In this document: positions 1-6,703 of the stretch, piece after piece
How positions within the stretch are numbered: position 1 is the first letter of the stretch
Layout of the letters: each line of letters opens with the position of its first letter
Program-made: the position numbers and the translations under genes
Source of the DNA: an uncultured Helicobacteraceae bacterium
Lineage (GTDB): Bacteria; Campylobacterota; Campylobacteria; Campylobacterales; UBA6016
DNA length: 6,805 bases
Assembly: GCA_937973585.1 (NCBI GenBank)
Contig: CALJKN010000079.1
Coordinates: 1-6,805, forward strand
Direction of reading: 5' to 3'
The notes under the pieces: model-generated
The model's database searches: none
Seen by the model: the letters and a program-made list of their open reading frames with translations, nothing else
Told to the model about the DNA's origin: nothing

Positions 1-1
1 T

Positions 2-655
2 ACAAATGAGCCGTATGCAATAGCAAAAATAGCCGGGATAAAAATGTGTGAGAGCTACAATATACAATACGGCACTAATTTTATATCGGTAATGCCGACA
101 AATCTATACGGTCTAAATGATAATTTTGACCTTGAAAAATCTCATGTGTTGCCGGCGATGATTAGAAAAATTCATTTGGCAAAACTGTTAAAAAATAAAG
201 ATTATGAGGCTGTTCTAGGGGATATCGGCGTGACCGATATGGATGAGGCTTTGAGATATTTGGAGAGATTTGGTGTCAGCTCAGAGAGAGTTGAGATATG
301 GGGAAGCGGGAAACCTACGAGAGAGTTTTTGCACTCTTCGGATATGGCAGATGCCTCTGTGTATGTCATGGAAAATATCGATTTTGCCGATGTAGCAAAA
401 GATAAAAAAGAGGTACGAAACACCCATATTAATATCGGTAGCGGTGAAGAGATAAGCATCAAAGAGCTTGCCTATCTTGTCAAAGAAATAGTAGGGTTTG
501 ACGGAGAGCTATTTTTTAATACCGAAAAGCCGGATGGAACTATGCGTAAGCTCTCGAATGTTGAGAAGCTAAACTCTCTAGGATGGAGAAGAAAAATATC
601 GCTAGATGAGGGGATTAGAGGTGTTTACGATTGGTATTTAAGGGGAAAAAATTGA
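2..655 (+). CDS. fcl: GDP-L-fucose synthase, C-terminal part (5' end outside window)
   Basis: This is an NADPH-dependent epimerase/reductase of the short-chain dehydrogenase (extended SDR) superfamily. It converts GDP-4-keto-6-deoxy-D-mannose to GDP-L-fucose in the cytoplasm. The reading frame is open from base 2, and the codons before the first internal ATG (44) encode the catalytic YxxxK motif, with Tyr at 14-16 and Lys at 26-28 followed by an AGIKMCESYN-type helix. The gene therefore enters from upstream, and the ATG at 44 is not its start. The 217 visible residues include the family's MPTNLYGLNDNFD stretch and the WGSGKPTREFLHSSDMADA stretch, which matches the conserved W-G-G-P-REF-DMA segment. 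Between them lies an extra segment of roughly 30-35 residues (about bases 185-290) that the short E. coli-type enzyme lacks but that I recall from many bacterial homologues. The stop overlaps the start of manC. The Rossmann NADP-binding half is not in the window. Identification is firm; gmd would be expected upstream. Confidence 0.93.
   Translation, partial: TNEPYAIAKIAGIKMCESYNIQYGTNFISVMPTNLYGLNDNFDLEKSHVLPAMIRKIHLAKLLKNKDYEAVLGDIGVTDMDEALRYLERFGVSSERVEIWGSGKPTREFLHSSDMADASVYVMENIDFADVAKDKKEVRNTHINIGSGEEISIKELAYLVKEIVGFDGELFFNTEKPDGTMRKLSNVEKLNSLGWRRKISLDEGIRGVYDWYLRGKN
640..645 (+). promoter_or_regulatory. Ribosome binding site for manC
   Basis: AAGGGG lies 6 bases before TTG at 652, inside the last codons of the GDP-fucose synthase gene. 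It decides the manC start in favour of TTG 652 over the in-frame TTG at 631, which has no such site at the right distance. Confidence 0.7.
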
Positions 656-2031
656 CAAACGTCATACTCTCCGGCGGGAGCGGGACAAGACTATGGCCTA
701 TATCGAGGACGCTACTACCTAAACAATTTGTGAAACTATTTAACGCCGAATCGTTATTTCAAAAAACGTATAAAAGAAATGTAGGGCTTTGCGACAAGAC
801 GGTTGTCGTGTCAAATTCCGAGCAGTTTTTTTTGGCGTTTGATCAGCTTGAGGAGTGCAGAGCGATAGATTATTCGTTTTTGTTGGAGCCGGTAGGTAGA
901 AATACCGCTCCGGCTATTGCTTTGGCCGCTTTTGGAGCGGAGCCGGATGAGATACTCCTCGTTAGCTCATCTGATCACCTAATCAAAGATGAAATGGCAT
1001 ATAAGGCGGCGGTCTCAAGCGCCAAGGAGTTAGCCAAAGAGGGATACATCGTTACTTTTGGCATAAAGCCTGCATATCCGGAAACCGGATACGGATACAT
1101 AGAAGCAGAGGGTGAAGATGTTAAGTCGTTTAAAGAAAAGCCTGACTACGAGACCGCAGTAAAATATATCGAATCCGGAAACTACTACTGGAATAGCGGT
1201 ATGTTTTGTTTTAGGGCAGATGTATTTTTGACAGAGCTTGCAATGTATGCACCGGAGATATACAATACCTCTAAAAACGCTTTTGACTCAAAAATAGCCG
1301 ATGAAAACAAAACAAAAATTAGACTTGCCGATATGCAAAATATACCGGATGATAGTATAGACTATGCCGTTATGGAAAAAAGCGCTCTAGTAAAAGTCGT
1401 CCCTTGCGATATGGGCTGGAGTGATTTGGGGAGTTTTGATTCTCTGTATGCGGAGCTAGAAAAAGATGAAAACGGAAATACCGTCTCAAATGCAATATCG
1501 ATAGACTCAAAAAACAACCTTATTTTATCATCGGACAGGCAGATAGCGACAATCGGTATAGATGGGCTTGTAATCGTAGATACGCCGGATGCGCTTTTGG
1601 TGGCGAAGCAGGGAGCCGGACAGCAGGTAAAAGAGGTTGTGGCAAAGCTAAAGCAAAGCGGAAGCGAACTACACAATATCCACCTAACCGTCCACAGACC
1701 GTGGGGGACATATACGATACTAGAAGAGCAAAAAAATTACAAAATCAAACGGATAGTAGTCCGCCCAGGTAAAAAATTGAGCCTTCAAAAACATCTCCAT
1801 AGAAGCGAACATTGGATAGTTGTCAGCGGAACGGCAAAAGTTACCGTCGGGGCGAATTCGTTTCTTGTTCGCTCAAACGAGTCTACATATATACCGATGG
1901 GGGAAGTCCATAGACTAGAAAACAGCGGCAAAATAGACCTTGTCATCATCGAGGCGCAGGTAGGCGAATATCTGGGTGAGGATGATATAATCAGATTGGA
2001 AGATGATTTTAGGAGAGATGAAACTTGTTAG
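652..2031 (+). CDS. manC: Mannose-1-phosphate guanylyltransferase / mannose-6-phosphate isomerase (bifunctional)
   Basis: This cytoplasmic enzyme makes GDP-mannose from mannose-1-phosphate and GTP, and its C-terminal domain interconverts fructose-6-P and mannose-6-P. GDP-mannose is the precursor of GDP-L-fucose, so it feeds the preceding gene. With the TTG start at 652 the protein has 459 residues, close to the usual length for the AlgA/ManC/CpsB class. The N-terminal pyrophosphorylase signature GGSGTRLWPISR with PKQF is at residues 8-26, EPVGRNTAPA at about 79-88, and the sugar-binding FKEKPD at 160-165. The C-terminal cupin-type isomerase domain shows RPWGTY at about 349-354, the metal motif QKHLHRSEHW at 379-388 (His381, His383, Glu386) and a further likely ligand His420. 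An in-frame TTG at 631 would add 7 residues, but the AAGGGG site at 640-645 and the family's usual N-terminus (TNVILSGG) favour 652. The start codon overlaps the previous stop (TTGA). The stop at 2029-2031 lies inside the next gene. No damage is visible. Confidence 0.95.
   Translation: MTNVILSGGSGTRLWPISRTLLPKQFVKLFNAESLFQKTYKRNVGLCDKTVVVSNSEQFFLAFDQLEECRAIDYSFLLEPVGRNTAPAIALAAFGAEPDEILLVSSSDHLIKDEMAYKAAVSSAKELAKEGYIVTFGIKPAYPETGYGYIEAEGEDVKSFKEKPDYETAVKYIESGNYYWNSGMFCFRADVFLTELAMYAPEIYNTSKNAFDSKIADENKTKIRLADMQNIPDDSIDYAVMEKSALVKVVPCDMGWSDLGSFDSLYAELEKDENGNTVSNAISIDSKNNLILSSDRQIATIGIDGLVIVDTPDALLVAKQGAGQQVKEVVAKLKQSGSELHNIHLTVHRPWGTYTILEEQKNYKIKRIVVRPGKKLSLQKHLHRSEHWIVVSGTAKVTVGANSFLVRSNESTYIPMGEVHRLENSGKIDLVIIEAQVGEYLGEDDIIRLEDDFRRDETC
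2011..2017 (+). promoter_or_regulatory. Ribosome binding site for the glycosyl-1-phosphate transferase
   Basis: AGGAGAG, a strong Shine-Dalgarno match, sits 7 bases before TTG at 2025 and inside the end of manC. It supports a TTG start. The nearby ATG at 2018 is in another frame. Confidence 0.75.
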
Positions 2032-3017
2032 CAGCGTTTATCTCTTTTAGCTTCTCTGTCGGACTTACATATTTTTTGATTTATTATTCGCACAAAAAAC
2101 AGATTTTTATAGATTGCCACGAATCAGATAAGCCGCAAAGATTTCATACTGTGCCGACACCTAGGGTTGGAGGGTTGGCAATATTTGCCGCCTCGATACT
2201 TTTTGTATGGGCGCTCTTTGGTTTTGCCGTCTCTTTGGCCGCATCTATAGCTTTTTTTAGTGGCATTATCGAGGATATGAGAGGAAATATCTCTCAAAAA
2301 ACTAGGTTAGTTATCCAGACGGCGGCCGCATCGATATTCGTTGTTGCGGGCGGATATTATCTGAAAACTATCGGTATGGGGGTTGAATTTCCGTATATTG
2401 TTGCAGTTATATTTACAATTTTTGCAATAGTCGGAGTAACAAACTCCATAAATATTATAGACGGGCTAAACGGTCTTGCATCCGGCATCTCCATGGGGGC
2501 TTTTGCGGTGTTCGGTATTTTTTCGTTTATCGTCGGCGATACGGATATGATGTTGGCTTGTACTGCTTTGTTTTTTGCAACCCTCGGTTTTTTTGTCTTT
2601 AACTTTCCGGCAGGCAAGATATTTTTGGGGGACGGTGGGGCGTATTATCTCGGGTTTATGTTGGCGGCAATCTCTGTTTTGACGGTTGTGAGACATCCGG
2701 AGGTTAGCGCATGGTTTTGTTTGGCTGTAGTGGTTTATCCGATTTGGGAAGTTGTATTTTCTATCTACAGACGTAGAAAACTTAGCGGCAAAAAAGCAAC
2801 AGAACCGGACAAAATGCACCTTCATCAAGCATTAATGCGTAGTCGTAAACTATCAAACCCTAAAACTGCCGTTATTATCATTATCTCTTTTTTGCCGTTT
2901 CAGGTGCTAAGTATATTTTTTTACAACAAAGGATATATTTTATTCGGCTTTATAGCTTTTTTCGTGATTAGCTATCAATTTATATATCGTTATGTAGTTA
3001 TTCCTAGGCGACAATAG
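2025..3017 (+). CDS. WecA/MraY-family polyprenyl-phosphate sugar-1-phosphate transferase
   Basis: This integral membrane enzyme of glycosyltransferase family 4 (Pfam Glycos_transf_4) moves a HexNAc-1-phosphate (or related sugar-1-P) from a UDP-sugar to undecaprenyl phosphate, the first membrane step of many O-antigen and capsule pathways. The 330 residues are mostly hydrophobic, with about ten predicted membrane segments. Family motifs appear in order: HTVPTPRVGG at 41-50, the acidic loop GIIEDMRGN at 80-88 (Glu83-Asp84, replacing the Asp-Asp of MraY), NSINIIDGLNGLASG at 140-154 (Asp146), NFPAGKIFLGDGG at 193-205 (Asp203), and the nucleotide-side loop DKMHLHQ at 262-268. The position among GDP-sugar genes, not murein genes, argues for a WecA/WbpL-like role and not MraY. 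The exact sugar cannot be read from sequence. The TTG start overlaps manC by 7 bases. An intact gene followed by only 14 non-coding bases before cysD. Confidence 0.9.
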   Translation: MLAAFISFSFSVGLTYFLIYYSHKKQIFIDCHESDKPQRFHTVPTPRVGGLAIFAASILFVWALFGFAVSLAASIAFFSGIIEDMRGNISQKTRLVIQTAAASIFVVAGGYYLKTIGMGVEFPYIVAVIFTIFAIVGVTNSINIIDGLNGLASGISMGAFAVFGIFSFIVGDTDMMLACTALFFATLGFFVFNFPAGKIFLGDGGAYYLGFMLAAISVLTVVRHPEVSAWFCLAVVVYPIWEVVFSIYRRRKLSGKKATEPDKMHLHQALMRSRKLSNPKTAVIIIISFLPFQVLSIFFYNKGYILFGFIAFFVISYQFIYRYVVIPRRQ

Positions 3018-3019
3018 AC

Positions 3020-3025
3020 AGAGGG
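3020..3025 (+). promoter_or_regulatory. Ribosome binding site for cysD
   Basis: AGAGGG lies 6 bases before TTG at 3032 in the only true intergenic gap of the window (3018-3031). No ATG or GTG in the right frame is nearby, so TTG is the start. The gap is too short to hold a promoter or terminator, so cysD is probably co-transcribed with the polysaccharide genes. Confidence 0.7.
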
Positions 3026-3031
3026 TGTGTT

Positions 3032-3928
3032 TTGTTAAGTAATTTAAAACTTTTGGAATCTGAGTCGATTCACATAATAAGAGAGGTGGCGGCAGAATTT
3101 GATAACCCTGCGATGTTGTATAGTATAGGCAAGGACTCCTCCGTAATGTTACATCTGGCTCAAAAAGCTTTTTATCCGGCAAAACCCCCTTTTCCGCTTG
3201 TGCATGTCGATACAATGTGGAAATTTAGGGAGATGATTGAGTTTCGAGATAAAAGAGCAGACGAGGTAGGGATGGAGCTTATCATCTATACAAATCCAAA
3301 AGGTGCAGAGCTTAATATATCGCCTTTTACGCACGGCTCGGCAATGCACACGGATATTATGAAGACGCAAGCTCTAAAACAAATGCTTGATATCTATGAA
3401 TTTGATGCCGTGTTCGGAGGAGCTAGGCGTGATGAGGAGAAGAGTCGGGCGAAGGAGAGGATTTATTCATTTAGGGATGTTAATCATAGATGGGATCCGA
3501 AAAACCAAAGACCGGAGATTTGGAATATCTATAATGGTAGACACAAAAAAGGGGAGTCGATTAGGGTATTTCCTTTGTCGAATTGGACTGAGCTTGATAT
3601 TTGGCAGTATATTTATGCAGAGAATATCCCTGTTGTGCCGTTATATTTTGCAAAAAAAAGATTAGTAACGGAGTATATGGGGGCAAAAATTCTGTTGGAT
3701 GACGATAGGGTTCCTGCCGAACTAGTCTCAAAAGCCTCCGAAGAGTTAGTTAGATTTAGAACTCTCGGTTGTTACCCTCTTACTGGAGCTATAACCTCAT
3801 CGGCCGATACCCTGCAAAAAATTATTCAAGAGATGTTGTTTGCAAAAAATAGCGAGAGAGAAGGTAGGTTGATAGACTCCGATTCGACTGCTTCTATGGA
3901 AAAAAAGAAGCAAGAGGGTTATTTTTGA
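3032..3928 (+). CDS. cysD: Sulfate adenylyltransferase subunit 2 (ATP sulfurylase small subunit)
   Basis: This is the catalytic subunit of the CysDN ATP sulfurylase. It forms adenosine 5'-phosphosulfate (APS) and pyrophosphate from ATP and sulfate in the cytoplasm, driven by GTP hydrolysis on CysN. The 298 residues match the usual length (about 300). Key features are the PP-loop SIGKDSS at 31-37 of the PAPS-reductase/ATP-PPase superfamily, the strongly conserved GGARRDEEKSRAKER stretch at about 129-143, and RFRTLGCYPLTGAI at 241-254. The C-terminus ends in the family-typical KKKQEGYF. The start is TTG with an AGAGGG site 6 bases upstream, and the N-terminus (LSNLKLLESESIHIIREV) begins where homologues do. 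The stop overlaps the cysN start (TGATG). Eight As at 3652-3659 encode Lys-Lys in frame, with no sign of a frameshift. Dissimilatory sulfurylase (Sat) is a different, single-chain family, so this points to sulfate activation for biosynthesis. Confidence 0.97.
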   Translation: MLSNLKLLESESIHIIREVAAEFDNPAMLYSIGKDSSVMLHLAQKAFYPAKPPFPLVHVDTMWKFREMIEFRDKRADEVGMELIIYTNPKGAELNISPFTHGSAMHTDIMKTQALKQMLDIYEFDAVFGGARRDEEKSRAKERIYSFRDVNHRWDPKNQRPEIWNIYNGRHKKGESIRVFPLSNWTELDIWQYIYAENIPVVPLYFAKKRLVTEYMGAKILLDDDRVPAELVSKASEELVRFRTLGCYPLTGAITSSADTLQKIIQEMLFAKNSEREGRLIDSDSTASMEKKKQEGYF

Positions 3929-5394
3929 TGGATATAGGTACGGATTTTAGTATAGACCGTTTTATGGATATTTACAAAAATAGAACTTTGCTCAGGTTTA
4001 TTACGTGCGGTAGTGTTGACGACGGTAAAAGCACTCTTATAGGAAGGCTTTTATATGACTCAAAGGCGATTTTTGAGGATCAGTTGGCTGCCGTTACAAA
4101 AGACGGAAATAAAAACGGATCGGGTGGTGCAGAGGTTGATTTGGCTTTGCTTGTTGACGGTTTGCAAAGCGAGAGAGAGCAAGGGATAACTATAGACGTC
4201 GCATATAGATATTTTTCTACGGACACTAGAAAGTTTATAATAGCGGATACTCCCGGACATGAACAATATACTAGAAATATGGTTACCGGAGCTAGTTTTG
4301 CAGATTTGGCTATAGTGCTTATAGATGCCAGAAAAGGGGTTTTGCCTCAAACAAAAAGACACTCATATATAGCCTCGCTAATGGGGATAAAACACATTGT
4401 TGTTGCGATCAATAAGATGGATTTGGTGGATTATGATGAGTCCGTATATCTAAAAATCAAAGCGCAGTATGAATCTATAATAGAGCAGTTGCCGTATTTT
4501 GGAGATATATCGTTTTATTACATTCCGATATCTGCTCTAAGTGGCGATAATGTCGTAGAAAAAAGTGACAATATGCAATGGTATACCCTTGATACGTTAA
4601 TGGGGGTTTTAAACGGCGCAGAGATAAAAGACGACAGTCCGGATAAGCAGCATTCGCTAAAAATGAACGTTCAATACGTCAATAGGCCAAACCAAAATTT
4701 TAGAGGCTTTTGCGGTTTAATAGTAGAGGGCGAGGCTTTTGCAGGGCAATGCATAAAAGTTTTGCCGTCCGGTAAAAAGAGCAAAATTAAAAGCATTATT
4801 TCAGCTGAGATCAAAGAGTTAGCGGCCTTGGATGATGGCGATGCGATTGAGAGTGTGACCTCTGCACGTTGCGGTGAGTCCGTAACGCTGACGCTTGAGG
4901 ATGAGATAGATATCGGACGCGGCGATATGATTATTGATTGCCTTGCAGATATGCCGCTTACTAATAGCTTTGAGGCCATGGTCGTTTGGATGGGTGAATC
5001 AAAAAGCCTTGAAACGGGTTATATATTTAAAACAGGTTCAACCGTAGTTTCAGGCAGGGTAGAAGAGATTAAATACAAAAAAGAGATGGAGAGTTTTGAG
5101 CATTCAAAAGCAGAATCCTTGTCTCTTAACGACATAGCACTCTGCCGGATTTCACTTGATAAAGCTATAGCCTTGGAGAGTTATGAGGCAAATAGATTTA
5201 CCGGCGGTTTTATCATTATAGACAGATATACCGATGAGACCGTAGGAGCCGGTATGGTTACGAATGTCTTTGCAAAGAACGGCAGTGCGGTAAAGTATTC
5301 GCATTTTGAACTTTGGCTAAATAAAATAATCAGACGGCTATACCCGCATTGGGATGTGCGAGATATATCCAAAGCGGATTTTTTATGCATGTAG
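3928..5394 (+). CDS. cysN: Sulfate adenylyltransferase subunit 1 (ATP sulfurylase GTPase subunit)
   Basis: This is the regulatory GTPase partner of CysD; GTP hydrolysis pushes APS formation forward. The 488 residues (from ATG 3928) have the EF-Tu-like layout: Walker A/P-loop GSVDDGKST at 28-36, switch I region with EREQGITID at about 82-90, DTPGH at 107-111, NKMD at 162-165 and the SAL of G5 at about 202-204. These are followed by beta-barrel domains 2 and 3, including a PNQNFRGFCG segment. Length is close to the single-function CysN of enterobacteria (about 475), and there is no C-terminal APS kinase domain as in NodQ or CysNC fusions; the kinases are separate downstream genes. A TTG at 3925 directly before the ATG could also serve. 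ATG with GAGGG at 3914-3918 (9 bases away) and the TGATG overlap with cysD is the simpler choice. The last 10 bases overlap the next gene. Complete and apparently functional. Confidence 0.97.
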   Translation: MDIGTDFSIDRFMDIYKNRTLLRFITCGSVDDGKSTLIGRLLYDSKAIFEDQLAAVTKDGNKNGSGGAEVDLALLVDGLQSEREQGITIDVAYRYFSTDTRKFIIADTPGHEQYTRNMVTGASFADLAIVLIDARKGVLPQTKRHSYIASLMGIKHIVVAINKMDLVDYDESVYLKIKAQYESIIEQLPYFGDISFYYIPISALSGDNVVEKSDNMQWYTLDTLMGVLNGAEIKDDSPDKQHSLKMNVQYVNRPNQNFRGFCGLIVEGEAFAGQCIKVLPSGKKSKIKSIISAEIKELAALDDGDAIESVTSARCGESVTLTLEDEIDIGRGDMIIDCLADMPLTNSFEAMVVWMGESKSLETGYIFKTGSTVVSGRVEEIKYKKEMESFEHSKAESLSLNDIALCRISLDKAIALESYEANRFTGGFIIIDRYTDETVGAGMVTNVFAKNGSAVKYSHFELWLNKIIRRLYPHWDVRDISKADFLCM

Positions 5395-6113
5395 AGACCC
5401 ACTATAGAGCCATGATAAAAGCCATATCGTATAGAGTTTTCGGCTCGGCTATAACGGCTTGCATAATATATTTTTTTGTAGGTCGTATTGATTTTGCCGT
5501 AGCGGGTGGTTTGGCAGATGCTTTGGCTAAGATACTTGCTTTTTATTTGCATGAGAGGCTATGGAATAAAATAAAATTTGGTAAGAAAAGAATTGAGCCT
5601 TTTAACCTATGGTTTACGGGATTGCCGCTTTCCGGCAAGACTACAATAGCGGATAAAGTATTTGAAGAGCTAAAAAAAATAGGGATTCCCGTAGAGCGGA
5701 TAGATTCAAAAGATATTCGGGATTTGATACCTCAAACCGGATTCAGCAGAGACGACAGAAATAACCATATGTGTAGGGTTGGGCATCTTATAAAAACTCT
5801 TCAAAATAACTCAATTTCTACGGTAGCCTCATTCGTCTCCCCATACAAAGAGTCTCGAAAGACGATTCGAGAGATGGTAAAAAATAATGTCGTGGTGTAT
5901 ATCAAAGCCGATATCGAAAGTTGCAAAGCTAGGGACTATAAAGGGGTTTACGAGAAAGCCATAAAAGGGGAGTTGTCAAATTTTCCCGGCATTAATGACG
6001 TATACGATGAGCCTCAAAAAGCCGAAATAGTTATAGATACGGACAAGGTATCGGCGGATGAAGCAGCCGAGATTATCGTGAAGTACCTAAAAAAAGGGTA
6101 CATAAAATCATGA
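5385..6113 (+). CDS. Membrane-anchored DUF2061 domain fused to a divergent APS-kinase-like domain
   Basis: The 242-residue protein has two parts. Residues about 5-66 resemble DUF2061: HYRAMIKAISYRVFG, two hydrophobic stretches (about 18-33 and 37-55), then the characteristic HERLWNKIKFG. This predicts a two-helix membrane anchor with both ends cytoplasmic. Residues about 72-240 resemble APS kinase (CysC): P-loop TGLPLSGKTT at 78-87, GFSRDDR at 119-125, SPY at 152-154, RDYKGVYEKA at 183-192, NFPGI at 199-203 and a VIDTD end. Compared with the adjacent CysC, the DGDNMR motif reads DSKDIR (Asp63 position becomes Lys109), ENIRR reads NHMCR, and DPKG reads DYKG. Arg112, Phe120 and Arg125, equivalent to Arg66, Phe75 and Arg80, are kept. 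The CysC N-terminal segment is replaced by the membrane part. It may be a kinase with altered substrate, or a membrane-bound regulatory or docking partner. ATG 5385 is chosen because DUF2061 begins there and it overlaps cysN by 10 bases; TTG 5349 would add 12 residues without an evident ribosome site. The ribosome site at 5385 is weak (AGCGGA), suggesting translational coupling. Confidence 0.82.
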   Translation: MHVETHYRAMIKAISYRVFGSAITACIIYFFVGRIDFAVAGGLADALAKILAFYLHERLWNKIKFGKKRIEPFNLWFTGLPLSGKTTIADKVFEELKKIGIPVERIDSKDIRDLIPQTGFSRDDRNNHMCRVGHLIKTLQNNSISTVASFVSPYKESRKTIREMVKNNVVVYIKADIESCKARDYKGVYEKAIKGELSNFPGINDVYDEPQKAEIVIDTDKVSADEAAEIIVKYLKKGYIKS

Positions 6114-6703
6114 GTGATAGAAATATCACATGGGGCGAGCACTCCGTAAAAATGCAAGATAGAGAGTCAAAATACGGACATAAGTCGGCGGCGATTTGGC
6201 TTACCGGACTCTCCGGAAGCGGCAAGTCAACCGTTGCCAATGCGCTTGAAAAAAGACTTTTCGAGAGCGGCTATAGGACGTATTTGCTAGACGGCGATAA
6301 TATGCGACATGGATTAAACAGTGATTTAGGCTTTGGCGATTCGGATAGAGCCGAGAATATCAGGAGGGCTGCCGAGGTTGCAAAGTTGTTTTACGACTCC
6401 GGCGCTATTATCATATGTGCTTTTATATCTCCCTTTTTGAAAGACAGGAGTTTCGCACGGGAATTGTTTGCCGACGGTCGTTTTGTGGAGACGTATTTGA
6501 GCACAGACATAGCCGTTTGTGCCGAGAGGGATCCTAAGGGGCTGTATAAAAAGGCAAACAGCGGAGAGTTGAAAAATTTTACAGGGCTTGACTCGGGATA
6601 TGAAAAACCGACGAATCCGGAACTAATCATCGATACGGCGGTTGTTGGCGTTGATGAGAGTGTAGAGATTATTTATAGTTTTTTGACAGGGGGCGTTATT
6701 TGA
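6110..6703 (+). CDS. cysC: Adenylyl-sulfate (APS) kinase
   Basis: This cytoplasmic enzyme phosphorylates the 3'-OH of APS with ATP to give PAPS, the sulfuryl donor for sulfotransferases and for PAPS reductase. The 197-residue protein is full length with all expected motifs. The N-terminal segment ITWGEHSVKMQDRESKYGHK (6-25) leads to the P-loop LTGLSGSGKST at 31-41. Next come DGDNMRHGLN at 61-70 (Asp61, Asp63, Arg66), GFGDSDRAENIRR at 74-86 (Phe75, Arg80, Asn83), FISPF at 105-109, RDPKGLYKKA at 140-149, the lid region NFTGLDSGYEKP at 156-167 and LIIDT at 172-176. The gene starts with ATG overlapping the previous stop (ATGA, 4 bases); a weak AAGGG at 6094-6098 is 11 bases upstream. Its neighbour on the left is a divergent paralogue, so the two kinase-like genes form a tandem pair. 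This copy is the one expected to supply PAPS. Confidence 0.97.
   Translation: MSDRNITWGEHSVKMQDRESKYGHKSAAIWLTGLSGSGKSTVANALEKRLFESGYRTYLLDGDNMRHGLNSDLGFGDSDRAENIRRAAEVAKLFYDSGAIIICAFISPFLKDRSFARELFADGRFVETYLSTDIAVCAERDPKGLYKKANSGELKNFTGLDSGYEKPTNPELIIDTAVVGVDESVEIIYSFLTGGVI
6688..6693 (+). promoter_or_regulatory. Ribosome binding site for cysQ
   Basis: AGGGGG lies 6 bases before TTG at 6700, inside the last codons of cysC. It supports the TTG start for the next gene over other choices. Confidence 0.65.

Noticed and set aside
631..651. TTG at 631 as the manC start
   Set aside because: It lacks a ribosome site at a proper distance; TTG 652 has AAGGGG 6 bases upstream and matches the family N-terminus.
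44..655. ATG at 44 as the start of the first gene
   Set aside because: The frame is open from base 2 and the codons before 44 encode the catalytic YxxxK motif, so the gene begins upstream of the window.
826..833. Run of eight Ts in manC as a phase-variable tract
   Set aside because: It encodes Phe-Phe-Leu in an unbroken frame and is short for an AT-rich genome.
1362..1711. Open frames on the minus strand inside manC, and similar ones elsewhere on the minus strand
   Set aside because: They lie opposite well-recognised genes, give no family resemblance and lack convincing ribosome sites; they are shadows of the plus-strand genes.
2018..2020. ATG at 2018 as the start of the GT4 gene
   Set aside because: It is in a different frame from the GT4 protein and gives no recognisable product.
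3018..3031. Promoter or terminator between the GT4 gene and cysD
   Set aside because: The 14-base gap holds only the cysD ribosome site; there is no hairpin or T-run and no room for a promoter.
3652..3659. Run of eight As in cysD as a phase-variable or slippage site
   Set aside because: The frame continues normally through conserved sequence on both sides; the lysines fit the family and the DNA is AT-rich, so there is no positive sign of slippage.
5385..6113. The APS-kinase-like gene as a decayed duplicate (pseudogene)
   Set aside because: The frame is intact, the P-loop and several substrate-site residues are kept, and it has gained a coherent membrane domain and coupled translation, which fits a maintained gene better than decay.
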